Made by a program: the position numbers and the translations under genes. From positions 1-32,324 of the forward strand of contig JAGOVY010000007.1 in NCBI GenBank assembly GCA_018060515.1: DNA of 32,324 bases, in the 5' to 3' direction. The notes beneath the pieces are model-generated. The model was not told the origin of the DNA. It did not search any database and saw only the letters and a list, made by a program, of their open reading frames with translations. The DNA is from Anaerolineaceae bacterium. Its GTDB lineage: Bacteria > Chloroflexota > Anaerolineae > Anaerolineales > Anaerolineaceae. Position 1 is the first letter of the stretch; each line of letters starts with the position of its first letter. This document shows, one piece after another, positions 1 to 6,554 of the stretch.

Positions 1-884
1 GCGATCAGCGAAGAAAGGCTCCACCAGGTGCCGCAATTTAGCCCGCTGACCCACTCAATCAGCCGTTTTCGAGGCGGCAGCGGATCATTCATCCAGGTGC
101 CCTCAAAGATAAGCCCGGGAAGCATGTGTAATTCATTGAACTCAGCCGTGTTGAGCCAGGCTTTGAAGATGTCTGCCTGTACATCGGCGCGATTGGTTGA
201 GAAAAATTTTCTTAGCCCATCAGGAATCGGCTGCATATTTTTATCTGTCAGACCGGTTTCAAGCAGAAGCATTTGAAGAAAGGTACGCGGAACTCCCCAG
301 GTTTCAAAAACGGTATCCGGCATCTCACGCTGCATGCGCTGGGCAGCCAGCAAATCTGTCAGGTAATCAGGAATGGCTGATCTGGCTTGTTTTATGTGCC
401 TGGGATTTTGGCTCACTGCGGGACGAATTTCTATGCGTTCCGATTGTTGCGGATAAGGTGACGCAAATTTCAGCAATTCATCTGGAATGTATATGTATTC
501 CACTGGTTCGCCAGCAGATCTTAGAAAAGCAATCCCCGCCAATCCTGAATACCATAAAGCTTCGGCCGCCGAAATCGGCTTAAGGTCGGGCTGTTCGCGC
601 TCGCGCCTTCCGGGACCGAAATCGCGAATTTCACCATAGGTTCTGGAAAATTCAATCCAGGGAACCTTCCCCCCGTTTTGTGCCAGGCTTGTCCACGCCT
701 TACGGGTAGGTTCTTCAAGCGTCAGCCACATTTTTTGAAAATTTTCGATATTGTTAAGCTTTGCCTCTAAATCCGCTCGCGCGCTTACAACATCCCTCTC
801 GCTGATTTCCACATTCCAGCGTCTGGCGATTCGCTTTAGTAAATCCAGGTCATAGTTGGAAAGGGTTGTGGTTAATCCTGGCAT
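1..884 (-). CDS. Partial protein, XPB/Ssl2-like helicase-associated family (C-terminus beyond left edge)
   Basis: An open frame runs leftward from an ATG at 884 to the window edge without a stop (294 codons visible). The product begins MPGLTTTLSNYDLDLLKRIA and continues with an acidic, helical N-terminus, a segment reading KVPWIEFSRTYGEIRDFGPG, then ALWYSGLAGIAFLRS and EYIYIPDELL. From memory these blocks are typical of long Anaerolineae proteins annotated as helicase-associated or XPB/Ssl2 N-terminal-like (winged-helix repeats, no ATPase motor in this part). An AGAGG Shine-Dalgarno sequence lies five bases upstream of the start, inside a small hairpin. Function is unknown; DNA binding is inferred from the family name only. 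The frame is certain, the family call moderate. Confidence 0.72.
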   Translation of the reverse strand, partial: MPGLTTTLSNYDLDLLKRIARRWNVEISERDVVSARADLEAKLNNIENFQKMWLTLEEPTRKAWTSLAQNGGKVPWIEFSRTYGEIRDFGPGRREREQPDLKPISAAEALWYSGLAGIAFLRSAGEPVEYIYIPDELLKFASPYPQQSERIEIRPAVSQNPRHIKQARSAIPDYLTDLLAAQRMQREMPDTVFETWGVPRTFLQMLLLETGLTDKNMQPIPDGLRKFFSTNRADVQADIFKAWLNTAEFNELHMLPGLIFEGTWMNDPLPPRKRLIEWVSGLNCGTWWSLSSLI

Positions 885-904
885 GCTTGCCTCTGGCAAG
901 CATC

Positions 905-910
905 ATTATA
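905..910 (-). promoter_or_regulatory. -10 element for the leftward partial gene, followed by hairpin at 886-900
   Basis: On the minus strand a perfect TATAAT lies 20 bases before the ATG at 884, giving a predicted very short leader. That leader consists mostly of CTTGCC-AGA-GGCAAG, a perfect 6-bp inverted repeat (886-900) that contains the AGAGG ribosome-binding site. No good -35 box is visible. The -10 match is exact; a promoter role and any effect of the hairpin are inference. Confidence 0.45.
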
Positions 911-975
911 CCCAATTCATCAATATGCTGATCAGGCCTCGCTGCCATTAAAAAATGTGTACATTCTGATTAAAA

Positions 976-1004
976 TTGACGCAGATGCGGCTTGTGGGTA
1001 TAAT
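976..1004 (+). promoter_or_regulatory. Sigma-70-type promoter for the 1171 gene
   Basis: TTGACG (976-981) and TATAAT (999-1004) are separated by exactly 17 bases, which is close to the housekeeping consensus. Transcription would begin near 1011 and leave a leader of about 160 bases before the TTG start at 1171. I see no riboswitch or convincing small gene in that leader. Confidence 0.75.
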
Positions 1005-1170
1005 TTCTTGTCTCCTTACGGCATGGCATTTGGTTATTGCATTAACTGAAGGGAGTAAATACGGTCTGATGCTCCTGAAGCTTGGCAGCACACTGCCCGT
1101 CTGATCACATGCAGAATTTTCTACTTAAAGGTATAACGGCAAAAAGAGAAAAAGATTTTCAAGGATAAAT

Positions 1171-1719
1171 TTGAATTCTAAAGGTAAGCAAATAAGCGTG
1201 ATAAATTCTACATATCCTACGAAAACTCCCGAAGACCCGATAACAACATATCGTACACATGGTTTGGTTGAAATCCTTGGTGAACAAGGAGCAGCCGCCT
1301 TTGGTGAACAACTGGAAAGTGCGCCTGATGAAGCCTTCAGGCGCGGGGTGATGGTACGCGCAGGCAGAGCCGGCTTTCACTATTGGTTGCAGCATGAAGG
1401 GGAGAGCTTCAAGCAAATTGACCCTGATTTCCATTTCCTGCCCATCAAGAAAAAAATCAGCACCGGATTGGTACATATTTGTTCTGTTTTTACCAACGCA
1501 AACCAGTGCAGCCTTTTGTTCAAAGATCATCCACAATGGTGGGAGTTGGAGTTTTCAGGGTGTGATGCCAGCACACTTCCTGCATACCAATGTTGTTTCA
1601 TACTTGGTTTTGTGCAGGAATTTGCCGGTTGGGCTGGAATGGGTAAGCTTTATCAGGTGAGCGAAAGCTCGGGCACATGTTGTAATTCCATTATCATCAA
1701 AAAAGAACCTGTTGAATAA
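1171..1719 (+). CDS. V4R-like (4-vinyl reductase / hydrocarbon-binding) domain protein
   Basis: The 182-residue product starts at TTG 1171, with AAGGA five bases upstream. After a short polar N-terminus it has a helical block (GLVEILGEQGAAAFGEQL), a RAGRAGFHYWL segment, then a C-terminal half with CCFILGFVQEF and GTCCNSIIIKKEPVE. This layout (helices, a Cys-containing turn, then a beta end of the type C-x-I/F-x-I-x-K-E-P-V/I-E) resembles V4R proteins common in Anaerolineae, which have a small-molecule pocket related to haem-NO-binding and vinyl-reductase-associated domains. Several cysteines (CC twice near the C-terminus) could bind metal. Ligand and role are unknown. It has its own promoter and lies 51 bases before the exonuclease gene, so the two may be cotranscribed. 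Confidence 0.6.
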   Translation: MNSKGKQISVINSTYPTKTPEDPITTYRTHGLVEILGEQGAAAFGEQLESAPDEAFRRGVMVRAGRAGFHYWLQHEGESFKQIDPDFHFLPIKKKISTGLVHICSVFTNANQCSLLFKDHPQWWELEFSGCDASTLPAYQCCFILGFVQEFAGWAGMGKLYQVSESSGTCCNSIIIKKEPVE

Positions 1720-1770
1720 CCATGAGCAGGATGTTCAGGCAAATTTAAGGGTTAGGAGTGCGTAAAACCG

Positions 1771-2328
1771 ATGGCTGAAGAGATCTTAATTTGCGTGGAT
1801 GTTGAAACATCAGGTCCGATTCCTGGGAAGTATGCCATGCTTTCAATAGGCGCCTGCCTGGTGTGGGATATCTGGCAAAATTTTTACATCGAATTAAAAC
1901 CCGATCGCGACGAGGTTCAACCCGAGGCTCTTGCCATAAGTGGTTTGCAAATGGACGTTTTGCGTGAACACGGAACAGCACCTGCCGATGCCATGAAAGC
2001 CTTCGCTCAGTGGATTGCATCCGTTGCCCCAGCACCAGCCAGACCGGTGTTTGTGGCTTTCAACACCCCATTTGATTGGATGTTCATCAACGATTATTTC
2101 CACCGTTATATGGATGAGAACCCATTTGGGCACTCCGCCCTGGACATAAAAGCTTATTACATGGGACAGTTTGGCACAAGCTGGGAGGATACCTCAATGC
2201 AGCGTATCTCTTCATTCTTCCTCGATGAACGAAAGCTCACCCATAACGCCCTACAAGATGCCAAAGATCAGGCAATAATTTTCCAAAAAATTGTGCGGGC
2301 AAATCCAAGAACATTACATAACGAATAA
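1771..2328 (+). CDS. DEDDh-type 3'-5' exonuclease (DnaQ/RNase T-like)
   Basis: This 185-residue protein is a single exonuclease domain. The ExoI motif is VDVETSG (Asp9 and Glu11), ExoII is in NTPFDWMF, and ExoIII is HNALQDAKDQA, in which the His and Asp of the DEDDh subclass are both present. The enzyme should remove nucleotides from 3' ends of DNA or RNA using two metal ions. There are no BRCT, GIY-YIG or helicase partners attached, so whether it works in RNA turnover, repair or proofreading cannot be decided. AGGAG at 1754-1758 is a slightly distant ribosome-binding site for the ATG at 1771. Confidence 0.88.
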   Translation: MAEEILICVDVETSGPIPGKYAMLSIGACLVWDIWQNFYIELKPDRDEVQPEALAISGLQMDVLREHGTAPADAMKAFAQWIASVAPAPARPVFVAFNTPFDWMFINDYFHRYMDENPFGHSALDIKAYYMGQFGTSWEDTSMQRISSFFLDERKLTHNALQDAKDQAIIFQKIVRANPRTLHNE

Positions 2329-2351
2329 TATAAAAAACCTCCGATTTTTTG

Positions 2352-2378
2352 TATACTGTTAACAGAATCGTGTTAACA
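2352..2378 (+). promoter_or_regulatory. Twin TGTTAACA palindromes overlapping a -10-like box
   Basis: A TATACT hexamer (2352-2357) overlaps a perfect 10-bp palindrome CTGTTAACAG (2356-2365). A second TGTTAACA palindrome sits at 2371-2378, 14 bases centre to centre. The arrangement looks like a repressor operator covering the promoter of the 2404 gene. The palindromes are seen directly; the operator role is inference and no matching -35 box was found. Confidence 0.4.
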
Positions 2379-2403
2379 GGTTTTCAGATACAAGGAGGAA
2401 AAA

Positions 2404-3732
2404 ATGACGCAAAAACAAGATTCAAATCAAGCTGATCTTAACAGAATAATTGAATCATCAAAAAGGCTTGGCGTTGAGATCGACGAAGAAGAAGCGCTGC
2501 AGTGGCTGACAAGTATGGCTTCTTACAAAGAAGCCGGACAAATCTCGATGGATACCCGCACAGGAGTGTTCGGGCACAACATGACCATGCTCGATTTCAG
2601 TGACAAGGAGTTGGAGTATTTCCGCCGGGTCGGCAAGATCGTCGAATTTGAAGATATTCCAGGGAAAGTTGAAACCGCGCTGGCTTTATCAGGCTCCTCT
2701 GCCCAGTCGAAGATACAAACCTACCCCGGCGATTGCGATTACTTTGAACGCCTGAATATTATCGCTGCAACGCGTGAAGAAGCCTGCGATATATTGGCGA
2801 AAATTATGCGTGATAAAGCGCTTGAGTTCGCCCAAGGATCCAATTATCAGTTAATCGAAGTGAAATTTGGCGCATACCCGCACGATATGGTTATTGGCAA
2901 CCGTGAAGTTAAGGCAGGGTCACCGATTGGGTGGCAGCCCGCTCAGATTAATGCAGGCAAGATTGAGGGATTTACAAAAGGCGGCACAGCCGTGAGCGTG
3001 CATTGGAATGATGTAAAAACCGAGCCAGGCTGGTGCAAGTTGGATTGGGTGGTTGCCGACCCAATCCGCAGGCAATTGGCAAACGCCAGCAATATGCTGG
3101 ATGTCACTTGGGAAGCACCTAACGGCGGGATTATCCCACTCGATGGCTTTCTCGACCCTTACTTTCAGGAAGTCTATCTCGAGGCTGCTTCTGTGCCAAT
3201 TTTCTCAAAACTCGCACAGCATGTCTCTGCTAACGCACTTGATGATTATGTTTCCGCCTTGGAGCGTGAGGTACATAAGTACCTGACAAAAGACCTCAAT
3301 TATGGCAAGGTCGCCAAACGCATGTACAACATCTTCCGCCTTACCGGTAAGTTCGAAGAGGCGACCTTCTTGCGCGAGTTGTTTGATGAACCCACAACCA
3401 TCCTTTATCAAATCTGGTCATTGATCCGCACGATAGATGATGCCTACATCCCGGGTTCTTCGATCACAAACGAGGAGATGATCGCATCAACAGATAACCT
3501 GATTATTGAAGTGATTCGCGTGCTTGAGGGGGAAGAGGAAACCGAGATTGTGAAACACCTGTTGAACTTGCGCTCAGCACTCGCACAACCTGAAGCCAAG
3601 ATGATGTTCACCGATGAAGCCGAAGCTGCACGCGCGCGCGTGATCAATATTGTCAACAACTTCTTCTTCGAAAAACTCATTGCCTATCCAACCATCAAGG
3701 ATTACATGGACAAAGTCATTACCAACGTGTAA
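2404..3732 (+). CDS. Uncharacterised 442-residue protein with nucleotidyltransferase-like motif
   Basis: ATG start at 2404 with a strong AAGGAGG site upstream. The soluble product has an acidic helical N-terminus (1-80), then LSGSSAQSKI (about 95-104) followed by YPGDCDYFERLN (107-118). The spacing G-S, eleven residues, D-x-D fits the signature of the DNA polymerase beta-like nucleotidyltransferase fold, with EVKFG (152-156) as a possible third strand. Residues about 190-260 hold a small beta-rich segment (GWQPAQINAGKIEGF, VSVHWNDVK), and the C-terminal 170 residues are helical. I do not recognise the family by name. Nucleotide or RNA-end modification is a hypothesis from one motif. The gene is monocistronic, with a terminator immediately downstream. 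Confidence 0.8.
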   Translation: MTQKQDSNQADLNRIIESSKRLGVEIDEEEALQWLTSMASYKEAGQISMDTRTGVFGHNMTMLDFSDKELEYFRRVGKIVEFEDIPGKVETALALSGSSAQSKIQTYPGDCDYFERLNIIAATREEACDILAKIMRDKALEFAQGSNYQLIEVKFGAYPHDMVIGNREVKAGSPIGWQPAQINAGKIEGFTKGGTAVSVHWNDVKTEPGWCKLDWVVADPIRRQLANASNMLDVTWEAPNGGIIPLDGFLDPYFQEVYLEAASVPIFSKLAQHVSANALDDYVSALEREVHKYLTKDLNYGKVAKRMYNIFRLTGKFEEATFLRELFDEPTTILYQIWSLIRTIDDAYIPGSSITNEEMIASTDNLIIEVIRVLEGEEETEIVKHLLNLRSALAQPEAKMMFTDEAEAARARVINIVNNFFFEKLIAYPTIKDYMDKVITNV

Positions 3733-3754
3733 TGCTCTATAAGCTTCATTTCTG

Positions 3755-3793
3755 AAAAGCAAGCCTCTGCAAATTCAGCAAAGGCTTGCTTTT
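3755..3793 (+). terminator. Rho-independent terminator after the 2404 gene
   Basis: AAAAGCAAGCCT (3755-3766) pairs perfectly with AGGCTTGCTTTT (3782-3793) around a 15-base loop. The 3' arm ends in a T run. It lies 23 bases after the stop codon. Confidence 0.8.
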
Positions 3794-3843
3794 ATGCAAC
3801 AGAATCATTCATATCACGTATATTACTTCAGAGACTGTCAAAC

Positions 3844-3916
3844 AATCTCTGCTTATGTGCGTGATGGTAGAATATTGAATAGATTACTTGGTTCTTAAAA
3901 CCACTAAGCAGAGATT
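3844..3916 (+). repeat. 12-bp perfect inverted repeat framing the leader of the 3928 gene
   Basis: AATCTCTGCTTA (3844-3855) and its exact complement TAAGCAGAGATT (3905-3916) are separated by 49 bases. The second arm ends three bases before the ribosome-binding site (GAGGA, 3919-3923) of the 2H phosphoesterase. If both arms are in the transcript the leader would fold into a long stem next to the start site. Alternatively they are two sites for one DNA-binding protein. Confidence 0.6.
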
Positions 3917-3927
3917 ACGAGGATGAA

Positions 3928-4485
3928 TTGAATAAAAATCACCACAGTATCACCGAAGGACTCGCTGTAGAACTTTATCTGGATACCGCTGCAGAAGAGC
4001 AAGTGCTTGAGTTTCGGGACAAAATATACGCTGCAGGAATCAAACCGGTACAGGGATCAATGAAGGACAAGCCTCACGTCAGTTTGGCGGTTTTTCCTTC
4101 TAAAGAATCTGCGCAGCTCATATCGATCACCAGAGAATTGGCGCTAACCATTCAGCGCTTCAACTTCCGCCTGAGCGCTTTGGGAACTTTCCCCACCACA
4201 GACAATGTGCTTTTTCTCTACCCTTCCCCCAGCGTTGAATTGCTCCATGTTCACGCTGCCTTTCACAAACTCATTCAACAGGCTGGCCTCAAGAGCTCAC
4301 CTTATTATTATCCCGGTGTGTGGGTACCTCACCTGACTTTAGAACTTGAGATTTCCAGCGATGAAATGTGCCAATCGATGCACGTTTTTAAAGATGCCTT
4401 CACCCCAATCGAAGGGCACTTCACTCAATTGGGTTTGGTTGGCTTTCGCCCGATTGAGTACCTGGACCAATTTGATCTGCAATAA
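3928..4485 (+). CDS. 2H phosphoesterase / 2'-5' RNA ligase family protein
   Basis: The 185-residue product carries the two H-x-S/T-x motifs of the LigT/2H superfamily, HVSLAVF near residue 51 and HLTLEL near residue 134, at the usual spacing of about 80 residues. Such enzymes act on 2'-5' linkages or 2',3'-cyclic phosphates of RNA or nucleotides; the substrate here is unknown. The start is taken as TTG at 3928, four bases after GAGGA. The ATG at 3923 is in another frame and stops after two codons (ATG AAT TGA), so it overlaps the true start as a dipeptide frame. The gene is followed after eight bases by the DUF1232 gene, so the two are probably translated from one mRNA. Confidence 0.85.
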   Translation: MNKNHHSITEGLAVELYLDTAAEEQVLEFRDKIYAAGIKPVQGSMKDKPHVSLAVFPSKESAQLISITRELALTIQRFNFRLSALGTFPTTDNVLFLYPSPSVELLHVHAAFHKLIQQAGLKSSPYYYPGVWVPHLTLELEISSDEMCQSMHVFKDAFTPIEGHFTQLGLVGFRPIEYLDQFDLQ

Positions 4486-4493
4486 GGATTCCG

Positions 4494-4943
4494 ATGTCAC
4501 AAGCTTTCTACAACCCGCAACAGGATGCTGCAAACAATAAAGTACATCACCATAAATCAAGGGTAGATGATTATTTTCATAACCCTGACAAAACAAGGCT
4601 TTTGTATGAAGAAGCAGTTAAAAAAGCCAACGCAGATGATAATCCGCAAGCGGCTCAAGCTGATTCATGGCTGCGCACCAAGGCATTTTTCCGTATGCTG
4701 AAAGCCTATGCCAAGGGAGAATACACATCCATTCCCTGGGGATCGTTTTTACTCTTCGCTGGTGCAATTCTTTATTTTATCTCTCCCATTGACCTGCTGG
4801 TAGACTGGGTGCCCGTGGCGGGTTATATCGATGACGTGGTCGTGGTTGTCTTCGTAATCCGTCAGTTCAAACGAGATATCGATACATTCATTTTTTGGGA
4901 AGAAAGTCGTAAGCACCCCGGAGAACAGATCATAGATTTGTAA
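4494..4943 (+). CDS. DUF1232 (YkvA-like) membrane protein
   Basis: The 149-residue protein has a hydrophilic N-terminal 75 residues followed by a hydrophobic segment containing YFISPIDLLVDWVPVAGYID and DVVVVVFVIRQF. The SPIDLLxDxxPxxGxxDD pattern is the hallmark of DUF1232. Members are small proteins with one or two membrane helices and no proven biochemical role. The ribosome-binding site AAGGA (4484-4488) overlaps the stop codon of the upstream 2H gene, which supports coupled translation. Confidence 0.87.
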   Translation: MSQAFYNPQQDAANNKVHHHKSRVDDYFHNPDKTRLLYEEAVKKANADDNPQAAQADSWLRTKAFFRMLKAYAKGEYTSIPWGSFLLFAGAILYFISPIDLLVDWVPVAGYIDDVVVVVFVIRQFKRDIDTFIFWEESRKHPGEQIIDL

Positions 4944-4967
4944 AGCAAATTTCCTCTCGTAAATTAG

Positions 4968-4984
4968 TATAATTTGGATATAAT
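4968..4984 (+). promoter_or_regulatory. Two overlapping -10-like boxes before the small lipoprotein gene
   Basis: TATAAT occurs at 4968-4973 and again at 4979-4984 in an AT-rich stretch 32-48 bases before the ATG at 5016. Neither has a clear -35 hexamer. The region probably holds the promoter for the lipoprotein. Confidence 0.35.
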
Positions 4985-5015
4985 TTATATAAATATACCT
5001 GAGGAGGTAACTTAA

Positions 5016-5387
5016 ATGAAAAAACATGTGGTTCTTGTTTTATCGGTCGCGCTGGTGCTCATGCTGGCATTAACTGCTTGCGGCGGGCTCAAAGACGTTG
5101 GGCAACTTGGCGACAAATTCATGAAGGCATTAAGTACTGGCGACCATGCCACTTCTTTCAGTATGCTTTCCCCTGATATTCAGACGGAAGTCGGAGGCGA
5201 AGCGGGTTGGGCTGATTGGGCGAGCATTCGCAATTTCGACGATTGGAAGTTCAACAGCAACACGATCGAAAATAATGAAGCAACGCTTTTGGGTACCGCT
5301 ACTCTGCTAGGAGAAGAATACGACGTTACCCTTGTTTTCGACAACAACAATGATCAGTGGGAAATTATTACGATAATTTTTGAATAA
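5016..5387 (+). CDS. Small secreted lipoprotein, NTF2/DUF4878-like
   Basis: The 123-residue product begins with a charged MKKH, a hydrophobic core and the lipobox LTAC at residues 19-22, so it should be exported by Sec, lipidated and anchored to the membrane. The mature part (FMKALSTGDHATSFSMLSPD) is followed by beta strands ending YDVTLVFDNNNDQWEI. This resembles NTF2-like DUF4878/DUF4864 lipoproteins, which often carry the phrase 'fxxAlxxgDyexAyxllsp'. No catalytic role is evident. GAGGAGGT lies five bases upstream of the ATG and is one of the best ribosome-binding sites in the window, suggesting abundant expression. A strong terminator follows, so the gene is its own unit. Confidence 0.82.
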   Translation: MKKHVVLVLSVALVLMLALTACGGLKDVGQLGDKFMKALSTGDHATSFSMLSPDIQTEVGGEAGWADWASIRNFDDWKFNSNTIENNEATLLGTATLLGEEYDVTLVFDNNNDQWEIITIIFE

Positions 5388-5393
5388 ACTCCC

Positions 5394-5424
5394 AAAAGTG
5401 GAGGCAGCCGCCTCCACTTTTTTT
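5394..5424 (+). terminator. Strong rho-independent terminator
   Basis: GTGGAGGC (5398-5405) pairs perfectly with GCCTCCAC (5410-5417) around an AGCC loop and is followed by seven T. Flanking AAAA/TTTT extends the stem. Confidence 0.95.
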
Positions 5425-5512
5425 ATTAATCAAACCGATATCCATTCAACAAATTTAGCAGCGGCACCATTCAGTTAACAAATGTCCTGAACAACCCGCG
5501 TCTGAGATCAGC

Positions 5513-5541
5513 TTGCGCCGCCATATTGCCCGTGATACACT
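5513..5541 (+). promoter_or_regulatory. Extended -10 promoter, probably giving a leaderless mRNA
   Basis: TTGCGC (5513-5518), a 17-base spacer, then TGA-TACACT (extended -10; hexamer 5536-5541). The ATG at 5548 is six bases after the hexamer, which is where transcription would start. There is no Shine-Dalgarno sequence before this ATG. Both facts point to a leaderless transcript covering the pseudo-receiver gene and polA. Confidence 0.65.
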
Positions 5542-5547
5542 TTTGCT

Positions 5548-6543
5548 ATGAAGCGCTCACTCTTGGCTTACTCAACCTCTGCTGCCTTCCACGCTCATTT
5601 TGATTCGCTTAATCAGCACAGCAACAGCATTGCTATCCACTGCGTGAGTGCGATACAAACCTTTTTCGAGTGCATTTCTCATCAGCCATACGACGCAGTG
5701 CTCATTGATGCCTCTAACCGCGATCTCCCACTCAGCTTGATTACTGTGGATCTCTTGGAACAAAACCCTGACATTAAGATTCTTCTCTTGTCACCTGATG
5801 ATGGTTTTGCCGATGAGGAACTTGATGAGGTGATCTATCATGCTGTGCTGTCTAACCCTATCAACAACGCTGAGATTGAAGCCTCGCTGCTTTTGTTTTT
5901 TCCGGCGCCAAACACCCGCCCAGAAGAGACCACAGTCCCTGCTGAAACCATTGCTGCACCTGAAAGCCAGCCGCCTGAAGAGAATGAACGCAGCCTGATT
6001 GAAATCATCGATGCTGCAGTTTTTGGCTTAGAACCCGCTGAAGAACCCATGGCGTTAATTACAAATTCAGATACCCCTCAAACCAGAAACAACAGCCAGC
6101 ATCCCATCAGCGGAGCAGAAGCCATTGCTCAGCCCGATTTTTCGACTTTGCATTTTGATTATTGCTGTGTGCTGATCCCGCAAAAGCCACAGTATTACCT
6201 GACACGCAGCCTCGCAGCTTGTATCGCCGCCGCTCTTCCTCTAACTCACCAGGCGCGAGGTTGGCGCGTCACAGCGATATCCGTGAGGCCTCAATACCTG
6301 CAATGGATTGTTGCGCTGCCTGCTGAAACCTGCCCTGTTGAAGCTATCTGTGAAATTCGCCAGGCTACTTCTTCATATTTATTCGAACAGTTCCCAGAAT
6401 TAAAAGGGAAAGACGATCAGACAGATTTCTGGGCTCCAGGATACCTGATGCTGAGCGGGTGTAATCCAATCTCCATGAGATTCATACACCAGTTTATTGA
6501 CCGTGCAAGTCTCACTGTCTCAACGACAGTAATTCCAGAATAA
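5548..6543 (+). CDS. Pseudo-receiver fused to IS200/REP-type transposase-derived domain
   Basis: The 331-residue protein has three parts. Residues 1-118 look like a response-regulator receiver: VLIDAS places an Asp (54) at the end of strand 3, but the acidic pair after strand 1 and the Lys after strand 5 are absent (SNPINN). Residues 119-200 are a Glu/Pro-rich linker. Residues 204-320 resemble the Y1 (IS200/REP-associated tyrosine) transposase fold, with ISVRPQYLQWIV at the HUH strand, ICEIRQATSSYLF and TDFWAPGYLMLSG. The HUH histidines are replaced by YLQ, so nicking activity is probably lost, although single-strand DNA binding may remain. I recall similar DFWAPGYL proteins in other Anaerolineae, which suggests a domesticated family. 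It is 11 bases upstream of polA, hinting at a link to DNA repair or replication. Confidence 0.72.
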   Translation: MKRSLLAYSTSAAFHAHFDSLNQHSNSIAIHCVSAIQTFFECISHQPYDAVLIDASNRDLPLSLITVDLLEQNPDIKILLLSPDDGFADEELDEVIYHAVLSNPINNAEIEASLLLFFPAPNTRPEETTVPAETIAAPESQPPEENERSLIEIIDAAVFGLEPAEEPMALITNSDTPQTRNNSQHPISGAEAIAQPDFSTLHFDYCCVLIPQKPQYYLTRSLAACIAAALPLTHQARGWRVTAISVRPQYLQWIVALPAETCPVEAICEIRQATSSYLFEQFPELKGKDDQTDFWAPGYLMLSGCNPISMRFIHQFIDRASLTVSTTVIPE

Positions 6544-6554
6544 CAGGAACCGCT

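Noticed and set aside
28-583. Rightward open frames of 82 and 128 codons at the left edge
   Set aside because: They are opposite a long leftward frame that stays open from 884 to the edge, has a start, ribosome-binding site and family-like blocks. The rightward products have no recognisable features.
2332-2350. AAAAAA...TTTTTT terminator after the exonuclease gene
   Set aside because: The stem is only A-T pairs and too weak to call.
5548-6543. Active IS200/IS605 insertion sequence
   Set aside because: The HUH motif is lost, the domain is fused to a pseudo-receiver, no element ends are visible and the gene is in an operon with polA.
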